Source of the DNA: Bradyrhizobium sp. MOS003
GTDB taxonomy: Bacteria; Pseudomonadota; Alphaproteobacteria; Rhizobiales; Xanthobacteraceae
Direction of reading: 5' to 3'
DNA: 64,000 nucleotides
Assembly (NCBI RefSeq): GCF_003020125.1
Contig: NZ_PYFW01000010.1
Location: forward strand, 1-64,000
Shown: piece after piece, positions 16,690 through 25,082 of the stretch
Numbering within the stretch: the first letter of the stretch is position 1
How the letters are laid out: every line of letters begins with the position of its first letter
Notes under the pieces: generated by a model
The model's database searches: none
What the model was told of the DNA's origin: nothing
The model's input: the letters and a program-made list of their open reading frames with translations, nothing else
Position numbers and translations under genes: made by a program

Positions 16690-17145
16690 TTACGTCCCTG
16701 CTTCGTGCGCACGCGCTGGCGCCGGTGCTGGTGGCTTTCTCGGTGCGGCCGGCCGGGCGCGGACCGTTGGCTGCATCGTCACGATGACCGGATTGGGCTT
16801 GTGATCGGTGGCCGCTCCCGTTGCGGCATCGACGCCCATGCCGACCACGCCGCCGAGCAGGAGATTGCCCGCGAATCCGGCGGCCCCCGCCGTCGGGATG
16901 TCCTTGGTGAGCGGCACGATCTGCGGTTCATAACCGTCCTTCTGGAAGGTGATCGAAATATCTGCGTTCCGCTTGACGACCACGGAGCAGGGCGTCGTGC
17001 AGGTGGTCGGAACGTCCATTCCGCTGACGACGGCTTCCACGCCTGAAGGTGTCGATGAGATGCTGATGTTCTCGGTCGTGCCGCGCGTGACAGACGCGCA
17101 GCCGCCCAGCATGACGCTGAGCGCCGCAATTCCCACTAAGCGCAT
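16690..17145 (-). CDS. lipoprotein with PEGA-like domain
   Basis: This 151-residue lipoprotein has the signal peptide MRLVGIAALSVMLGG followed by C, with the lipobox LGGC. The mature part shows a short PEGA-like beta domain: ENISISSTPSGVEAVVSG, CTTPCSVVVKRNADISITFQKDGYEPQ. A glycine-rich hydrophobic stretch (GAAGFAGNLLLGGVVGMGVDAATG) and a Pro/Ala-rich C terminus follow. The start was placed at the Met before the signal peptide, 12 codons inside the frame. It is similar to small lipoproteins carried by many proteobacteria; the function is envelope-related but unknown. It lies downstream of the MFS gene on the same strand. Confidence 0.82.
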   Translation of the reverse strand: MRLVGIAALSVMLGGCASVTRGTTENISISSTPSGVEAVVSGMDVPTTCTTPCSVVVKRNADISITFQKDGYEPQIVPLTKDIPTAGAAGFAGNLLLGGVVGMGVDAATGAATDHKPNPVIVTMQPTVRARPAAPRKPPAPAPARAHEAGT

Positions 17146-17274
17146 GAAGTGCCCCTTATTCCCCGTACCACTCAAGCGCAACCGGAGCGCGAGCGCAAGA
17201 GGTCACTGGTCCGGATAGTTAAGCCGCGCAGGAGTTGTGCACGGGAATGGCAGGCACCGAAGGGTGGGCTCCCC

Positions 17275-18696
17275 TCAGTCGCCACGCAGGCGCTGATCGT
17301 CCTGCACGCGGACGTGCTCGGCGCCGCGCGCACCGGCCGGCGACAGTCGCAGCATGCTCAGCACCGCGCCGCAGAGCGCAAAGCCGACGCCGACGAGAAG
17401 TGCGAGTCTGGTCCCCTCAACGGGATACCGTCCGAGCAACAACGCCACCAGTGCAGCGCCGGTGGTCTGACCGAGCAGGCGCGCGGTGCCCAGCATGCCG
17501 CTGGCGCCGCCGGCACGCTCGCGCGGGGCGGCTGCGATCATGGTGCGGTTGTTGGGCGTCTGGAAGAGGCCGAAGCCGGCGCCCGCCAATGCCATCCGCC
17601 AGATTACGTCGAGCGCCGATGGATCCGCCGGGACGAAGGCGAGCGCGGCAAGGCCGCAGGCGAACAGCGTGAGGCCGATGCCGCCGAGCAGGCCGGCCGG
17701 GTAGCGCTCGACCAGGCGGCCGGCGAGCGGCGCCGCGAAGGCGACGGCGATCGGCCATGGCGTGATCAAAAGGCCCATATGCACCGCCGAATAGCCGAAG
17801 CGGCTCTGAAGGTAGAAGGGCATCGCGACGAAGGCCAGCATCTGCCCGCAGAACGAGGCAATCGAGGTCGCGATCGACAGCGCGAACACCGGGATGCGCA
17901 GCAGGTCGACCGGCAGCAGCGGTGAGCTCATGTGCGTTTCGCGCCAGATCAGCAGCGTGCCTGCAACGAGCGCGACGGCGAACTGGATCAGGCAGGTAAT
18001 GGCAGCCTCGCCGTGACCGACACTGTCGACGGCCGCGATCCCGACGCCGAAGGTGATCGCGGAAAGCCCCGCGCTCTGCCAGTCGAACGAATGGCTGGCC
18101 GGCTTGGTGTGCGGCAGGCTGCGCAGGCCCAGGAGCAGCGTCACCGCCCCGAGCGGTACGTTGATGGCGAACAGCCACGGCCAGCTTCCGACCGCGAGGA
18201 TGCCTGCGGCGATCGTCGGGCCGATGGCGGCCGAGAAGGCCACGACGAGCGCGTTGAGTCCGATGCCGCGGCCGAGTTGGCTGCGCGGGTAGGTGAAGCG
18301 CACCAGCGCCGAATTGACGCTCATGATGCCGGCGGCGCCAAAGCCCTGGATGATGCGCGCGATCGTCAGAAGCGGCAGCGTATGCGCCAGCGCGCAGAAG
18401 GCGGATGCCAGCGTGAACAGCACCAGCCCGACCAGATAGACCCGGCGATAGCCGATGATCTCGCCGAGCGAAGCCAGCGGCAGCAGCGAGATCGTGATGG
18501 CGAGCTGGTAGCCGTTGACGATCCAGATCGAGAAGGCTGGGCTCGCGTTCAAGTCAGCCGCGATCGTCGGCAGCGCGACATTGGCGATGGCGCTGTCGAC
18601 CACCGCCATGATGATGCCGAGCGCAATGGTCAGCACCGCCTGGTTGCGCTGTGGCTGCGGAAGGCCGTCAGCGTGCTCGATTGTGGTTGACGACAT
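17275..18696 (-). CDS. MFS transporter, DHA2-type (drug:H+ antiporter-like)
   Basis: This 473-residue polytopic exporter appears to have about 14 transmembrane segments, as in the DHA2 (EmrB/QacA) family. The diagnostic motif VVDSAIANVALPTIAADL (family motif D1) is at the start of helix 1. It continues with the motif-A-like GEIIGYRRVY, the motif-C-like GIGLNALVVAFSAAIGPTIAAG and the later ERAGGASGMLGTARLLGQTTGAAL. Substrates of this family are usually cationic drugs or secondary metabolites. No membrane-fusion partner gene is adjacent, so it would act alone in the inner membrane. No regulator gene is next to it. Confidence 0.9.
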   Translation of the reverse strand: MSSTTIEHADGLPQPQRNQAVLTIALGIIMAVVDSAIANVALPTIAADLNASPAFSIWIVNGYQLAITISLLPLASLGEIIGYRRVYLVGLVLFTLASAFCALAHTLPLLTIARIIQGFGAAGIMSVNSALVRFTYPRSQLGRGIGLNALVVAFSAAIGPTIAAGILAVGSWPWLFAINVPLGAVTLLLGLRSLPHTKPASHSFDWQSAGLSAITFGVGIAAVDSVGHGEAAITCLIQFAVALVAGTLLIWRETHMSSPLLPVDLLRIPVFALSIATSIASFCGQMLAFVAMPFYLQSRFGYSAVHMGLLITPWPIAVAFAAPLAGRLVERYPAGLLGGIGLTLFACGLAALAFVPADPSALDVIWRMALAGAGFGLFQTPNNRTMIAAAPRERAGGASGMLGTARLLGQTTGAALVALLLGRYPVEGTRLALLVGVGFALCGAVLSMLRLSPAGARGAEHVRVQDDQRLRGD

Positions 18697-18785
18697 CGTG
18701 GAGCGTATTCGGTTGAGGCGGGTTTGCTGGTCCGCAACTTGGTCCGACCCAGGATGGTTCCAGTCAAAGCTGCAGCCGTTCAGCC

Positions 18786-19124
18786 CTATTTCGGCGTATG
18801 CGGTTCCTGAATCGCCCTAAGGTAGTTTACCACGGCCTCCGTGTCTTCGCGGCCGAATCGGGCCGTCGGCATGGCGCGATGAATGCTGCTGTAGCCGTCC
18901 TGGAGACGCTGCGTGAAGTCGGGGTCGTAGAGTTTGTTCTCGCCGAGATACCGGAACGGCGTTGCCAACGCGTTGGGGCTCGTGCCCGTCCGGCCGACCG
19001 CGTGGCAACGCGCGCACATCCGCTGCAACATTGCTTCAACGCGGCGCTGTTCGAGGTCCAGGGCCTCACTTCCGGTGCTCCACAGAACACCAATGGCCAG
19101 CAGCGCCGACGCGCACCTTTTCAT
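18786..19124 (-). CDS. small exported c-type cytochrome
   Basis: This 112-residue class I cytochrome c-like protein starts with a signal peptide (MKRCASALLAIGVLWSTGSEA), then shows the haem attachment motif CARCH and a distal ligand candidate Met in HRAMPTARFG, followed by the C-terminal helix EDTEAVVNYLRAIQ. It would be a soluble periplasmic electron carrier or a subunit of a dehydrogenase. The start ATG 19124 is chosen over GTG 19133 because GGAG lies at an ideal distance. It follows the small membrane-protein gene by 13 bases, so the two are probably one operon. Confidence 0.85.
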   Translation of the reverse strand: MKRCASALLAIGVLWSTGSEALDLEQRRVEAMLQRMCARCHAVGRTGTSPNALATPFRYLGENKLYDPDFTQRLQDGYSSIHRAMPTARFGREDTEAVVNYLRAIQEPHTPK

Positions 19125-19137
19125 CGCGCGCACTCCG

Positions 19138-19302
19138 TCATTCCCAGCGCGGGGTTGCTTTGGCCCAGACGTAGAGTGTGATCAAGGCGATCGTGAGTCC
19201 CGTCGAGAAGATCAGGATGCGGCGATCCCAATCGACCCGCTTTCCTTCGGCGCGGCTCAGATTGAGGGCCGTGAACAGGGCCTTCATGGCAAATCGGCGC
19301 AT
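19138..19302 (-). CDS. small single-span membrane protein, 54 aa
   Basis: The short product MRRFAMKALFTALNLSRAEG... contains one hydrophobic segment (ILIFSTGLTIALITLYVWA), a basic N-terminal half and a short tail ending TPRWE. An internal Met (19287) is an alternative start. It lies directly upstream of the cytochrome c gene with a 13-base gap and the same orientation. That spacing argues for a real coupled gene, perhaps anchoring or assisting the cytochrome. The family is not recognised and the call rests on context. Confidence 0.5.
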   Translation of the reverse strand: MRRFAMKALFTALNLSRAEGKRVDWDRRILIFSTGLTIALITLYVWAKATPRWE

Positions 19303-19374
19303 CTGGGGCCTCGAGAGAAGGCACGATGCCACGGCTGCAATGCGCCGGTTTGATTCAGCTCAAGGGTCCGGGTC

Positions 19375-20400
19375 CTACACCGCCGGCGGGTTGCGGTCGG
19401 TGAAGGTCGTGCGCTGGTGCCAGTAGGGATAGGGCAGCGTCACCTTGCTGGCTACGTCGAGCTTTGCGATCTGGTCCTTGGTCAGGGACCAGCCGACCGC
19501 GCCGAGATTTTCGCGCAGCTGCGCTTCGTTGCGCGCGCCGATGATCAGCGTCGACACGGTGGGGCGCTGCAACAGCCAGTTCAGCGCGATCTGCGTGACG
19601 CTCTTGCCGGTCTCCTTCGCGACCTCGTCGATGGCGTCGACGACGCGATAGACGTGCTCGTCCGGCACGGGCGGACCGAACTCGGCGGTCTTGGGCAGGC
19701 GGCTCACCTCGGGCTTCGGCTGACCCCGGCGGATATTGCCGGTGAGGCGTCCCCATCCGAGCGGCGACCAGACCACGGCACCTAATCCCTGGTCGAGGCC
19801 GAGCGGCATTAGCTCCCATTCGTAATCGCGCCCGATCAGCGAATAATAGGTCTGGTTGGCGACGTAGCGCGGAAAACCGTGCTTGTCCGCAACCGAGAGC
19901 GACTTCATCAGGTGCCAGCCGGAAAAATTGGAAACGCCGACATAGCGGATCTTGCCGGCGCGCACGAGCACGTCAAGCGTTGAGAGGACCTCTTCGGGCG
20001 GAGTGAAGGCATCGAAGCCGTGAAGCTGGAACAGGTCGATGTAGTCGGTGCCGAGCCGGCTCAGCGAACCGTCGATGGCTGCGAGCAGATGCTGCCGCGA
20101 CGAGCCGATATCGTTGGGGCCGTCGCCGAAGCGGAAGGTGGCCTTGGTCGAGACCAGCACCTTGTCGCGGCGGCCCTTGATGGCTTCGCCGAGCACCCGC
20201 TCGGACTCGCCGAGCGAATAGACGTCAGCGGTGTCGAACATCGACACGCCGGCCTCGAGGCAGATGTCCAGCAGGCGTCTCGCTTCGGTCGCATCCGTCG
20301 TGCCCCACGCCGCGAGGCGACCGACCCCGCCGAAAGTGCCGGTGCCAAGGCTCAGAGCGGGCACCATGAGGCCTGACCGGCCCAAGCGTCGGTATTCCAT
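19375..20400 (-). CDS. aldo/keto reductase
   Basis: This 341-residue NADPH-dependent oxidoreductase is a (beta/alpha)8 barrel. Catalytic tetrad candidates are Asp and Tyr in MFDTADVYSLGESE, Lys in KVLVSTKATF and His in DLFQLHGFDAF. The cofactor-binding end shows STLIIGARNEAQLRENLGAV. The start MEYRRLGRSGLMVPALSLGTGTFGG is typical of the YajO/IolS-like subfamily. The substrate is unknown, but aldehydes and ketones are likely. It is transcribed in the same direction as the AraC gene upstream, separated by 193 bases, so a separate promoter is likely. Confidence 0.93.
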   Translation of the reverse strand: MEYRRLGRSGLMVPALSLGTGTFGGVGRLAAWGTTDATEARRLLDICLEAGVSMFDTADVYSLGESERVLGEAIKGRRDKVLVSTKATFRFGDGPNDIGSSRQHLLAAIDGSLSRLGTDYIDLFQLHGFDAFTPPEEVLSTLDVLVRAGKIRYVGVSNFSGWHLMKSLSVADKHGFPRYVANQTYYSLIGRDYEWELMPLGLDQGLGAVVWSPLGWGRLTGNIRRGQPKPEVSRLPKTAEFGPPVPDEHVYRVVDAIDEVAKETGKSVTQIALNWLLQRPTVSTLIIGARNEAQLRENLGAVGWSLTKDQIAKLDVASKVTLPYPYWHQRTTFTDRNPPAV

Positions 20401-20593
20401 CGAAATGCTCCTCGGTCGGCCGCTGATTGATCATTGCGGCCTTGGGAGCGAATGTAATGCAAGCGTGCGCCTTGTCCTACTCCGCGCTCACATACCGGCC
20501 TTGCTTGGATGCCGTAATCGAGCCGAAGCATATTTCTTGAACGCTGCAGCAACAATGCGCGGCCGATGGGACGAAACTTGTGAAGATGGCTGC

Positions 20594-21550
20594 TCAGTGC
20601 CGCAGCTGGCTCTGCCTGAAATCGCGCGGCGACATGCCGAAATGGTCGCGGAATACGCGGCCGAAATGCGAGAGGTCGTTGAAACCCCAGGCAAAGGCGA
20701 TCTCGCTGATGTGGCGATGGACGAGTGCCGGCGAGGCGAGGTCGCGACGGCATTGCGCAAGCCGCTCGGCCAGCACGTAACGCTGAAACGAGGTCTGCTC
20801 GTCGGCGAGAAGGTCGTTCACGTAGCGCGGCGAGATGCCGAGCGCAGCCGCGGTGTCCGACAATGTCAGGTCGGGATCGGCCAGATGGGCGCGGATGTGC
20901 GCCTTGAGCCGGTAGATCAGCGCGGAGCGGTGGGTCGAGGACGGCAGCGACGTCTTGCCGAGCCGCTCGCTCAGCGCCATCGCGAGCAGGTCGACGGCCT
21001 GTTCGGACAGAACGGCGGCGTTGCCAGGGGCGAGGCGGTCGGCGCTCTGGCAAAGCCGGAAGATGAAATCATAGGCGAGCCGCTCGAGCGGTGCCTCGGC
21101 GCCGAACGACATCGCCGTCAGCGTTTCACTGCCGCCGAGCCGGCGCCGCAACATCTCGTGCGGTACCTTGAAGATGGTCTGCGTGAAGGCGTCGTTGAAC
21201 TTCAGCTCATAGGGGCGCGTGGTGTCGTAGAGCGCGAACTCGCCGGGATGGATTACGGTCTCGCGGCCATCCTGCACCACGCCGCCGTCGCCGCGATGGC
21301 CGAGCGCGACCAGGACGAAATCCTGATCGGAGCGCGCGATGCGGGAGGGCGTGCGGAACACGTGCTGGCGGTCGGAGCAGACCTCGGAGCAGACGGCTTT
21401 GCCGAGCGGGACTTGCGTGACCGAGCCGCGAAAGGCGCTGCCGAGATCGGACTTGCAGTCGAGCCCGACGAAGACGTCGCAGACGATGTCCTGCCAGAGC
21501 GCGAGCCGCCGATAGCCGGGGCTGCCGTCCGTCGTGAACTGGATTGGCAT
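20594..21550 (-). CDS. AraC-family transcriptional regulator of the aldoxime/nitrile genes
   Basis: The 318-residue regulator has an N-terminal AraC-binding-like domain (about 1-190, similar to the group containing NitR and OxdR) and a C-terminal double helix-turn-helix. The first is DLTLSDTAAALGISPRYVNDLLADE and the second HISEIAFAWGFNDLSHFGRVFRDHFGMSPRDFR, the AraC signature. The start MPIQFTTDG is chosen because the open frame further upstream is merely antisense to the nitrilase gene. It is divergent from nitrilase with a 195-base shared gap. Regulation of nitrilase and aldoxime dehydratase is inferred from position; a homologous regulator (OxdR) activates aldoxime dehydratase in Pseudomonas chlororaphis. 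Confidence 0.88.
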   Translation of the reverse strand: MPIQFTTDGSPGYRRLALWQDIVCDVFVGLDCKSDLGSAFRGSVTQVPLGKAVCSEVCSDRQHVFRTPSRIARSDQDFVLVALGHRGDGGVVQDGRETVIHPGEFALYDTTRPYELKFNDAFTQTIFKVPHEMLRRRLGGSETLTAMSFGAEAPLERLAYDFIFRLCQSADRLAPGNAAVLSEQAVDLLAMALSERLGKTSLPSSTHRSALIYRLKAHIRAHLADPDLTLSDTAAALGISPRYVNDLLADEQTSFQRYVLAERLAQCRRDLASPALVHRHISEIAFAWGFNDLSHFGRVFRDHFGMSPRDFRQSQLRH

Positions 21551-21745
21551 CTGGCAAGCCTCCCTTTTCCCGTTCAGCAAATCGTCCGTGGGCGGATCCG
21601 GCATGACCGGAGGCAAATCCCGTACCGGGCCGAAATCCTGGCCGGTCGAGTTTTTGTTCCGCCGCGGTCGAGCATCCGGTCGCGCGCTTTGGCCCAATAG
21701 ACTGCATCGGAGACGGTTTCCGATCAACCGGCAATGGAGGCGGCA

Positions 21746-22762
21746 ATGGGCATCGAACATCCGAAATACAAGGTGGCGGTGGTGCAGGCGGCGCCGGCTT
21801 GGCTCGATCTCGACGCGTCCATCGACAAATCGATCGCACTGATCAAAGAGGCGGCCGAGAAGGGGGCCAAGTTGATCGCCTTTCCCGAGGCCTTCATCCC
21901 CGGCTACCCTTGGCACATCTGGATGGACTCGCCGGCCTGGGCGATCGGGCGCGGCTTCGTGCAGCGCTATTTCGACAATTCGCTGTCCTATGGCAGCCCG
22001 CAGGCCGAGCGGCTCCGCGATGCCGTGCGGACAGCAAAGCTCACCGCGGTGATCGGGCTGTCCGAACGTGACGGCGGCAGCCTCTATCTGGCGCAATGGT
22101 TGATCGGGCCCGATGGCGAGACCATCGCCAAGCGCCGCAAACTGCGGCCGACCCATGCCGAGCGCACCGTCTATGGTGAGGGCGACGGCAGCGATCTCGC
22201 CGTGCACGCGAGGCCGGACATCGGCCGCATTGGCGCGCTGTGCTGCTGGGAGCATCTTCAGCCGCTGTCGAAATACGCGATGTACGCCCAGAACGAGCAG
22301 GTGCATGTCGCGGCCTGGCCGAGCTTCTCGCTCTACGATCCCTTCGCGCCGGCGCTTGGCGCGGAGGTCAACAACGCCGCCTCGCGCGTCTATGCGGTGG
22401 AGGGCTCCTGCTTCGTGCTCGCGCCGTGCGCGACGGTGTCGCAAGCCATGATCGACGAACTCTGCGATCGGCCGGACAAGCACGCGCTGCTGCATGCCGG
22501 CGGCGGCTTTGCCGCGATCTACGGGCCCGACGGCAGCCAGATCGGCGACAAGCTCGCGCCGGATCAGGAAGGGCTGTTGATCGCCGAGATCGATCTCGGC
22601 GCCATCGGCGTCGCCAAGAACGCGGCGGATCCGGCAGGGCACTATTCGCGCCCCGACGTGACGCGGTTGCTGCTCAACAAGAAGCGGTACCAGCGCGTCG
22701 AGCAGTTCGCATTGCCGGTGGATTCCGTCGAGCCCACGGACATTGCCGCGGCGGCGAGCTGA
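21746..22762 (+). CDS. nitrilase
   Basis: This 338-residue carbon-nitrogen hydrolase converts a nitrile to the carboxylic acid and ammonia. The triad is visible: Glu48 in FPEAFIPGYP, Lys132 in KRRKLRPTHAER and Cys167 in GALCCWEHLQP. The CWEH motif identifies a true nitrilase branch rather than an amidase. GGAGG sits five bases before ATG 21746, which decides the start over an ATG 4 codons upstream. Aldoxime dehydratase follows after 28 bases, and the regulator is divergent. The pair suggests that the substrate is the nitrile produced by that neighbour, for example an arylacetonitrile. Confidence 0.95.
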   Translation: MGIEHPKYKVAVVQAAPAWLDLDASIDKSIALIKEAAEKGAKLIAFPEAFIPGYPWHIWMDSPAWAIGRGFVQRYFDNSLSYGSPQAERLRDAVRTAKLTAVIGLSERDGGSLYLAQWLIGPDGETIAKRRKLRPTHAERTVYGEGDGSDLAVHARPDIGRIGALCCWEHLQPLSKYAMYAQNEQVHVAAWPSFSLYDPFAPALGAEVNNAASRVYAVEGSCFVLAPCATVSQAMIDELCDRPDKHALLHAGGGFAAIYGPDGSQIGDKLAPDQEGLLIAEIDLGAIGVAKNAADPAGHYSRPDVTRLLLNKKRYQRVEQFALPVDSVEPTDIAAAAS

Positions 22763-22790
22763 CCACCGGGATCGAGGGGAGGCTACGATC

Positions 22791-23831
22791 ATGGAATCTG
22801 CAATTCCTCAGCATCTCGAGACCGAGCGCACGCGCCACAAGCGCGTGCCTGATGATTACCAGCCGCCATATCCGTCTTTCGTGGCGCGCTACAAACCGGC
22901 CGTGAGCCGCGTCGTGATGGCTTATTTCGGCGTGCAGTATCGCGGCACGGCGCCGGCGGCCGCAACGGAGGCGCTGCTTGAGATCGCGAAGCGCTTCTCG
23001 GTGGAGAGCGGGCCTTCGCACTGGGATCGCGCGCGCTATGTCGACCAGGCCGGCCATGAGACCATCGTTTCGGTTGGCTATTGGGACGACACCGCACGCT
23101 TCGACGCCTGGTTCGAACCGGAACGTGCGACATGGACCGGACGGCAGCGCGAGGGCGTCGGCACCTTCATCGAGATGCTGCGTCCAGTTGTGGCACGGCA
23201 CGAGACGCTGTTCTCCTCGCCCGACCGGACCGAGGGCGTAGCGGCCATCGCCGGCGGCATGAGCGGCGAGGTGCAGGAGCACGCTTATTGGGGCGGTATG
23301 CGCGACCGTATCCCGCTGTCGCAAACCGATGCGATGGCACCCGGCGGCGCACCCGAGCTGATCCGCGACGGCGCGCGGCTGCGGGTGGCGGCGCACGACA
23401 ATCTCTGCCTGATCCGATCCGGGCAGGACTGGAGCGATACCGAGGCGTCCGAGCGAAAGCTCTATCTCGACGACGTCGAGCCGTTGCTGCGCGAAGGCAT
23501 GGATTTCCTGCGCGACCAGGGGCTTGCGATCGGCTGCTATGCCAACCGCTACATGCAGGTGCTCCAGGCCGACGGCAACGCGAGCGAAAAGTCCTACGGT
23601 CAGAGCTGGTGGAAGAGCCTCGCCGCGCTCGAGCGCTGGGCGGAGTCGCATCCGACCCATGTCAGGATTTTTGGTGCGGCTATGAAATATCTCTCGACGC
23701 TCGGGCCGTCAGCCAGGCTGCGGCTCTATCACGAGGTCACGGTGGCAGCCGCGGACGAGCAGTTCTTCGAATACCGGGATTGTCACCCGAAGACGGGCAT
23801 GCTGGCCGCAGTCGAGACGGTCGCCGCTTAG
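22791..23831 (+). CDS. oxd: aldoxime dehydratase (haem lyase)
   Basis: The enzyme dehydrates aldoximes to nitriles using ferrous haem. The 346-residue length fits the family (about 350). Conserved family stretches include PSFVARYKPAVSRVVMAYFGVQYRG, SGPSHWDRARYVD and GHETIVSVGYWDD. Others are AHDNLCLIRSGQDW and GCYANRYMQV. Near the end are SHPTHVRIFG, LYHEVTV and CHPKTGML, which hold the candidate haem-ligand and catalytic histidines (287/290, 314, 332); I cannot assign each with certainty. The start ATG follows GAGGGGAGG. It is co-directional with nitrilase and probably co-transcribed. Its stop overlaps the convergent HAD gene stop. Confidence 0.93.
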   Translation: MESAIPQHLETERTRHKRVPDDYQPPYPSFVARYKPAVSRVVMAYFGVQYRGTAPAAATEALLEIAKRFSVESGPSHWDRARYVDQAGHETIVSVGYWDDTARFDAWFEPERATWTGRQREGVGTFIEMLRPVVARHETLFSSPDRTEGVAAIAGGMSGEVQEHAYWGGMRDRIPLSQTDAMAPGGAPELIRDGARLRVAAHDNLCLIRSGQDWSDTEASERKLYLDDVEPLLREGMDFLRDQGLAIGCYANRYMQVLQADGNASEKSYGQSWWKSLAALERWAESHPTHVRIFGAAMKYLSTLGPSARLRLYHEVTVAAADEQFFEYRDCHPKTGMLAAVETVAA

Positions 23832-24466
23832 GCCAAGCAATGGCCGAGCAACTCGGGATGCGCGGCGCAGATGTGATGCGCGCCGGCGTCCCTGAGCTCG
23901 GCCTCGCTGCCATAGCCATAGAGCACGCCGATCGCGGTCATGCCGTTGGTCCTGGCTCCGACAACGTCGTGGCTGCGATCGCCAATCATGATGGCGCTGC
24001 CGGCATCGACCTTGGCTTCGTCGAGCGCGTAGCGCAACAGGTCGCGCTTGTCGACGCGTGTGCCGTCGAGTTCGGAGCCGAACACGCGCTCGAAATAGGG
24101 CTTCAGGCCGAAATGATCGACGATGCGGGTGGCGTAGACCGCGGGCTTGCTGGTCGCAACGAACATGCGCTGGCCGGTCGCGGCGAGCGTCGTCAGCGTG
24201 TCCACGATGCCGGCATAGGCCTCGTTCTCGAACAGGCCGATATCGGAAAAGCGCTCGCGATAGAGCAGGAGTGCGCGATCGGCGAGTTCGTCGGTTCCGG
24301 TGAGCTTCTTGAGGCTGACGTGCAGCGGCGGCCCGATACACCAGGTCAGTTCGTCCTCGCTCGGCACCGCGACATCCAGTCGCTTCAGCGCGTACTGGAT
24401 CGAGCGGGTGATCCCCGGCTTCGGGTTGGTGAGCGTGCCGTCGAGATCGAAGAAGATTGTCACCAT
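23828..24466 (-). CDS. HAD-superfamily phosphatase (phosphoglycolate phosphatase-like)
   Basis: This 212-residue haloacid dehalogenase-type phosphatase shows motif I FFDLDGTLTNP (Asp nucleophile and acid/base), motif II VATSK, motif III around KRDLLRYAL and motif IV MIGDRSHDVVGA. A helical cap lies between motifs I and II, with TRSIQYALKRLD and GPPLHVSLKKLTG, as in the Gph/PpaX-like group. The start MVTIFFDLDG is chosen because upstream frame is not conserved-looking. It is convergent with aldoxime dehydratase, overlapping by four bases at the stops. The physiological substrate is unknown. Confidence 0.88.
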   Translation of the reverse strand: MVTIFFDLDGTLTNPKPGITRSIQYALKRLDVAVPSEDELTWCIGPPLHVSLKKLTGTDELADRALLLYRERFSDIGLFENEAYAGIVDTLTTLAATGQRMFVATSKPAVYATRIVDHFGLKPYFERVFGSELDGTRVDKRDLLRYALDEAKVDAGSAIMIGDRSHDVVGARTNGMTAIGVLYGYGSEAELRDAGAHHICAAHPELLGHCLA

Positions 24467-24793
24467 CAGGACAGGCCCAGGTTGAGAGCGCCGCCCCGTT
24501 GCGCGGGCGTGACGCATATGTGAATTGGCGGCTCCGAGTTCCTGCCACCAAGTTTGAACATCGCGACAGGTCTGAAGAAGTACCGCCCAGACCGACGAAA
24601 TTTGGCATGACGTAAACGAGGCGGGCAAGCGGCGCAACTCTGAAACATCGCGGGCTCGCTCACGTCGTACGGCACTTTAAAAGCTCGCTATTCGCAGAAC
24701 CAAAGCGTATTGTAACTGCATCACCGCCCTTTCCACGGCTTCCATCGGTGACTGAGGGTCACGAGCGCTCCCGCCGACTGAGGAGGAGGGTGC
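24467..24793. other. intergenic region upstream of the small-gene cluster
   Basis: This gap of about 330 bases has no supported gene. It separates a minus-strand phosphatase gene from plus-strand genes, so promoters for both are expected; no box stands out. It ends with an unusually purine-rich Shine-Dalgarno run, GAGGAGGAGGG, just before ATG 24794. Confidence 0.4.
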
Positions 24794-24892
24794 ATGCCTC
24801 GATTTCGCTTGGCCGATTGGATCGTGCCGCCGGTGATGGTGCCGCTATTTCTCCTGCTCATGGTAGCGGCGGCGGCTCTCCTGCATGGATAG
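24794..24892 (+). CDS. 32-aa membrane peptide, first of three overlapping small genes
   Basis: Very short product: MPRFRLADWIVPPVMVPLFL and on to a C-terminal AAAALLHG. It is a basic N-terminal amphipathic start followed by one hydrophobic helix. A GAGGAGGAGGG ribosome site stands at the correct distance. Its last codons overlap the start of the next gene (ATGGATAG), which indicates translational coupling. It is too short for family recognition. The strong ribosome site and the coupling are the reasons to call it a gene. Confidence 0.5.
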   Translation: MPRFRLADWIVPPVMVPLFLLLMVAAAALLHG

Positions 24893-25082
24893 GACGCCGC
24901 AACTGCAATATCTGGTCAGCGGTCGCGATCAAAGTGGCTATGTCAGCTTGAGCCGTGACACAACCAGCGCTGCCCTGAAGAAGGCGCGGGAACTTTTGCA
25001 GGAAGGCTATCTCGATGTGCGTATATGCACACCACAAGGCCGGCTGCTGCTGTCTGACGAGTTCGATGGGTTCGAGACATGA
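24885..25082 (+). CDS. small hypothetical protein, 65 aa
   Basis: The 65-residue soluble protein (MDRTPQLQYLVSGRDQSGYV through LLLSDEFDGFET) has a beta-strand/helix pattern: LQYLVSGRD, AALKKARELLQEGYLDVRICTPQGRLLLSDEF. The helix followed by YLDVRICTPQGR is common among bradyrhizobial conserved small proteins. No known family is recalled with confidence. The start overlaps the stop of the membrane peptide by eight bases, and its own stop overlaps the start of the next gene by ATGA. It is part of a tightly coupled trio. Confidence 0.6.
   Translation: MDRTPQLQYLVSGRDQSGYVSLSRDTTSAALKKARELLQEGYLDVRICTPQGRLLLSDEFDGFET

Noticed and set aside
21551..22792. N-terminal extension of the AraC regulator to 732 residues
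   Set aside because: The upstream half of that frame lies antisense to nitrilase and has no domain; the regulator starts at 21550.
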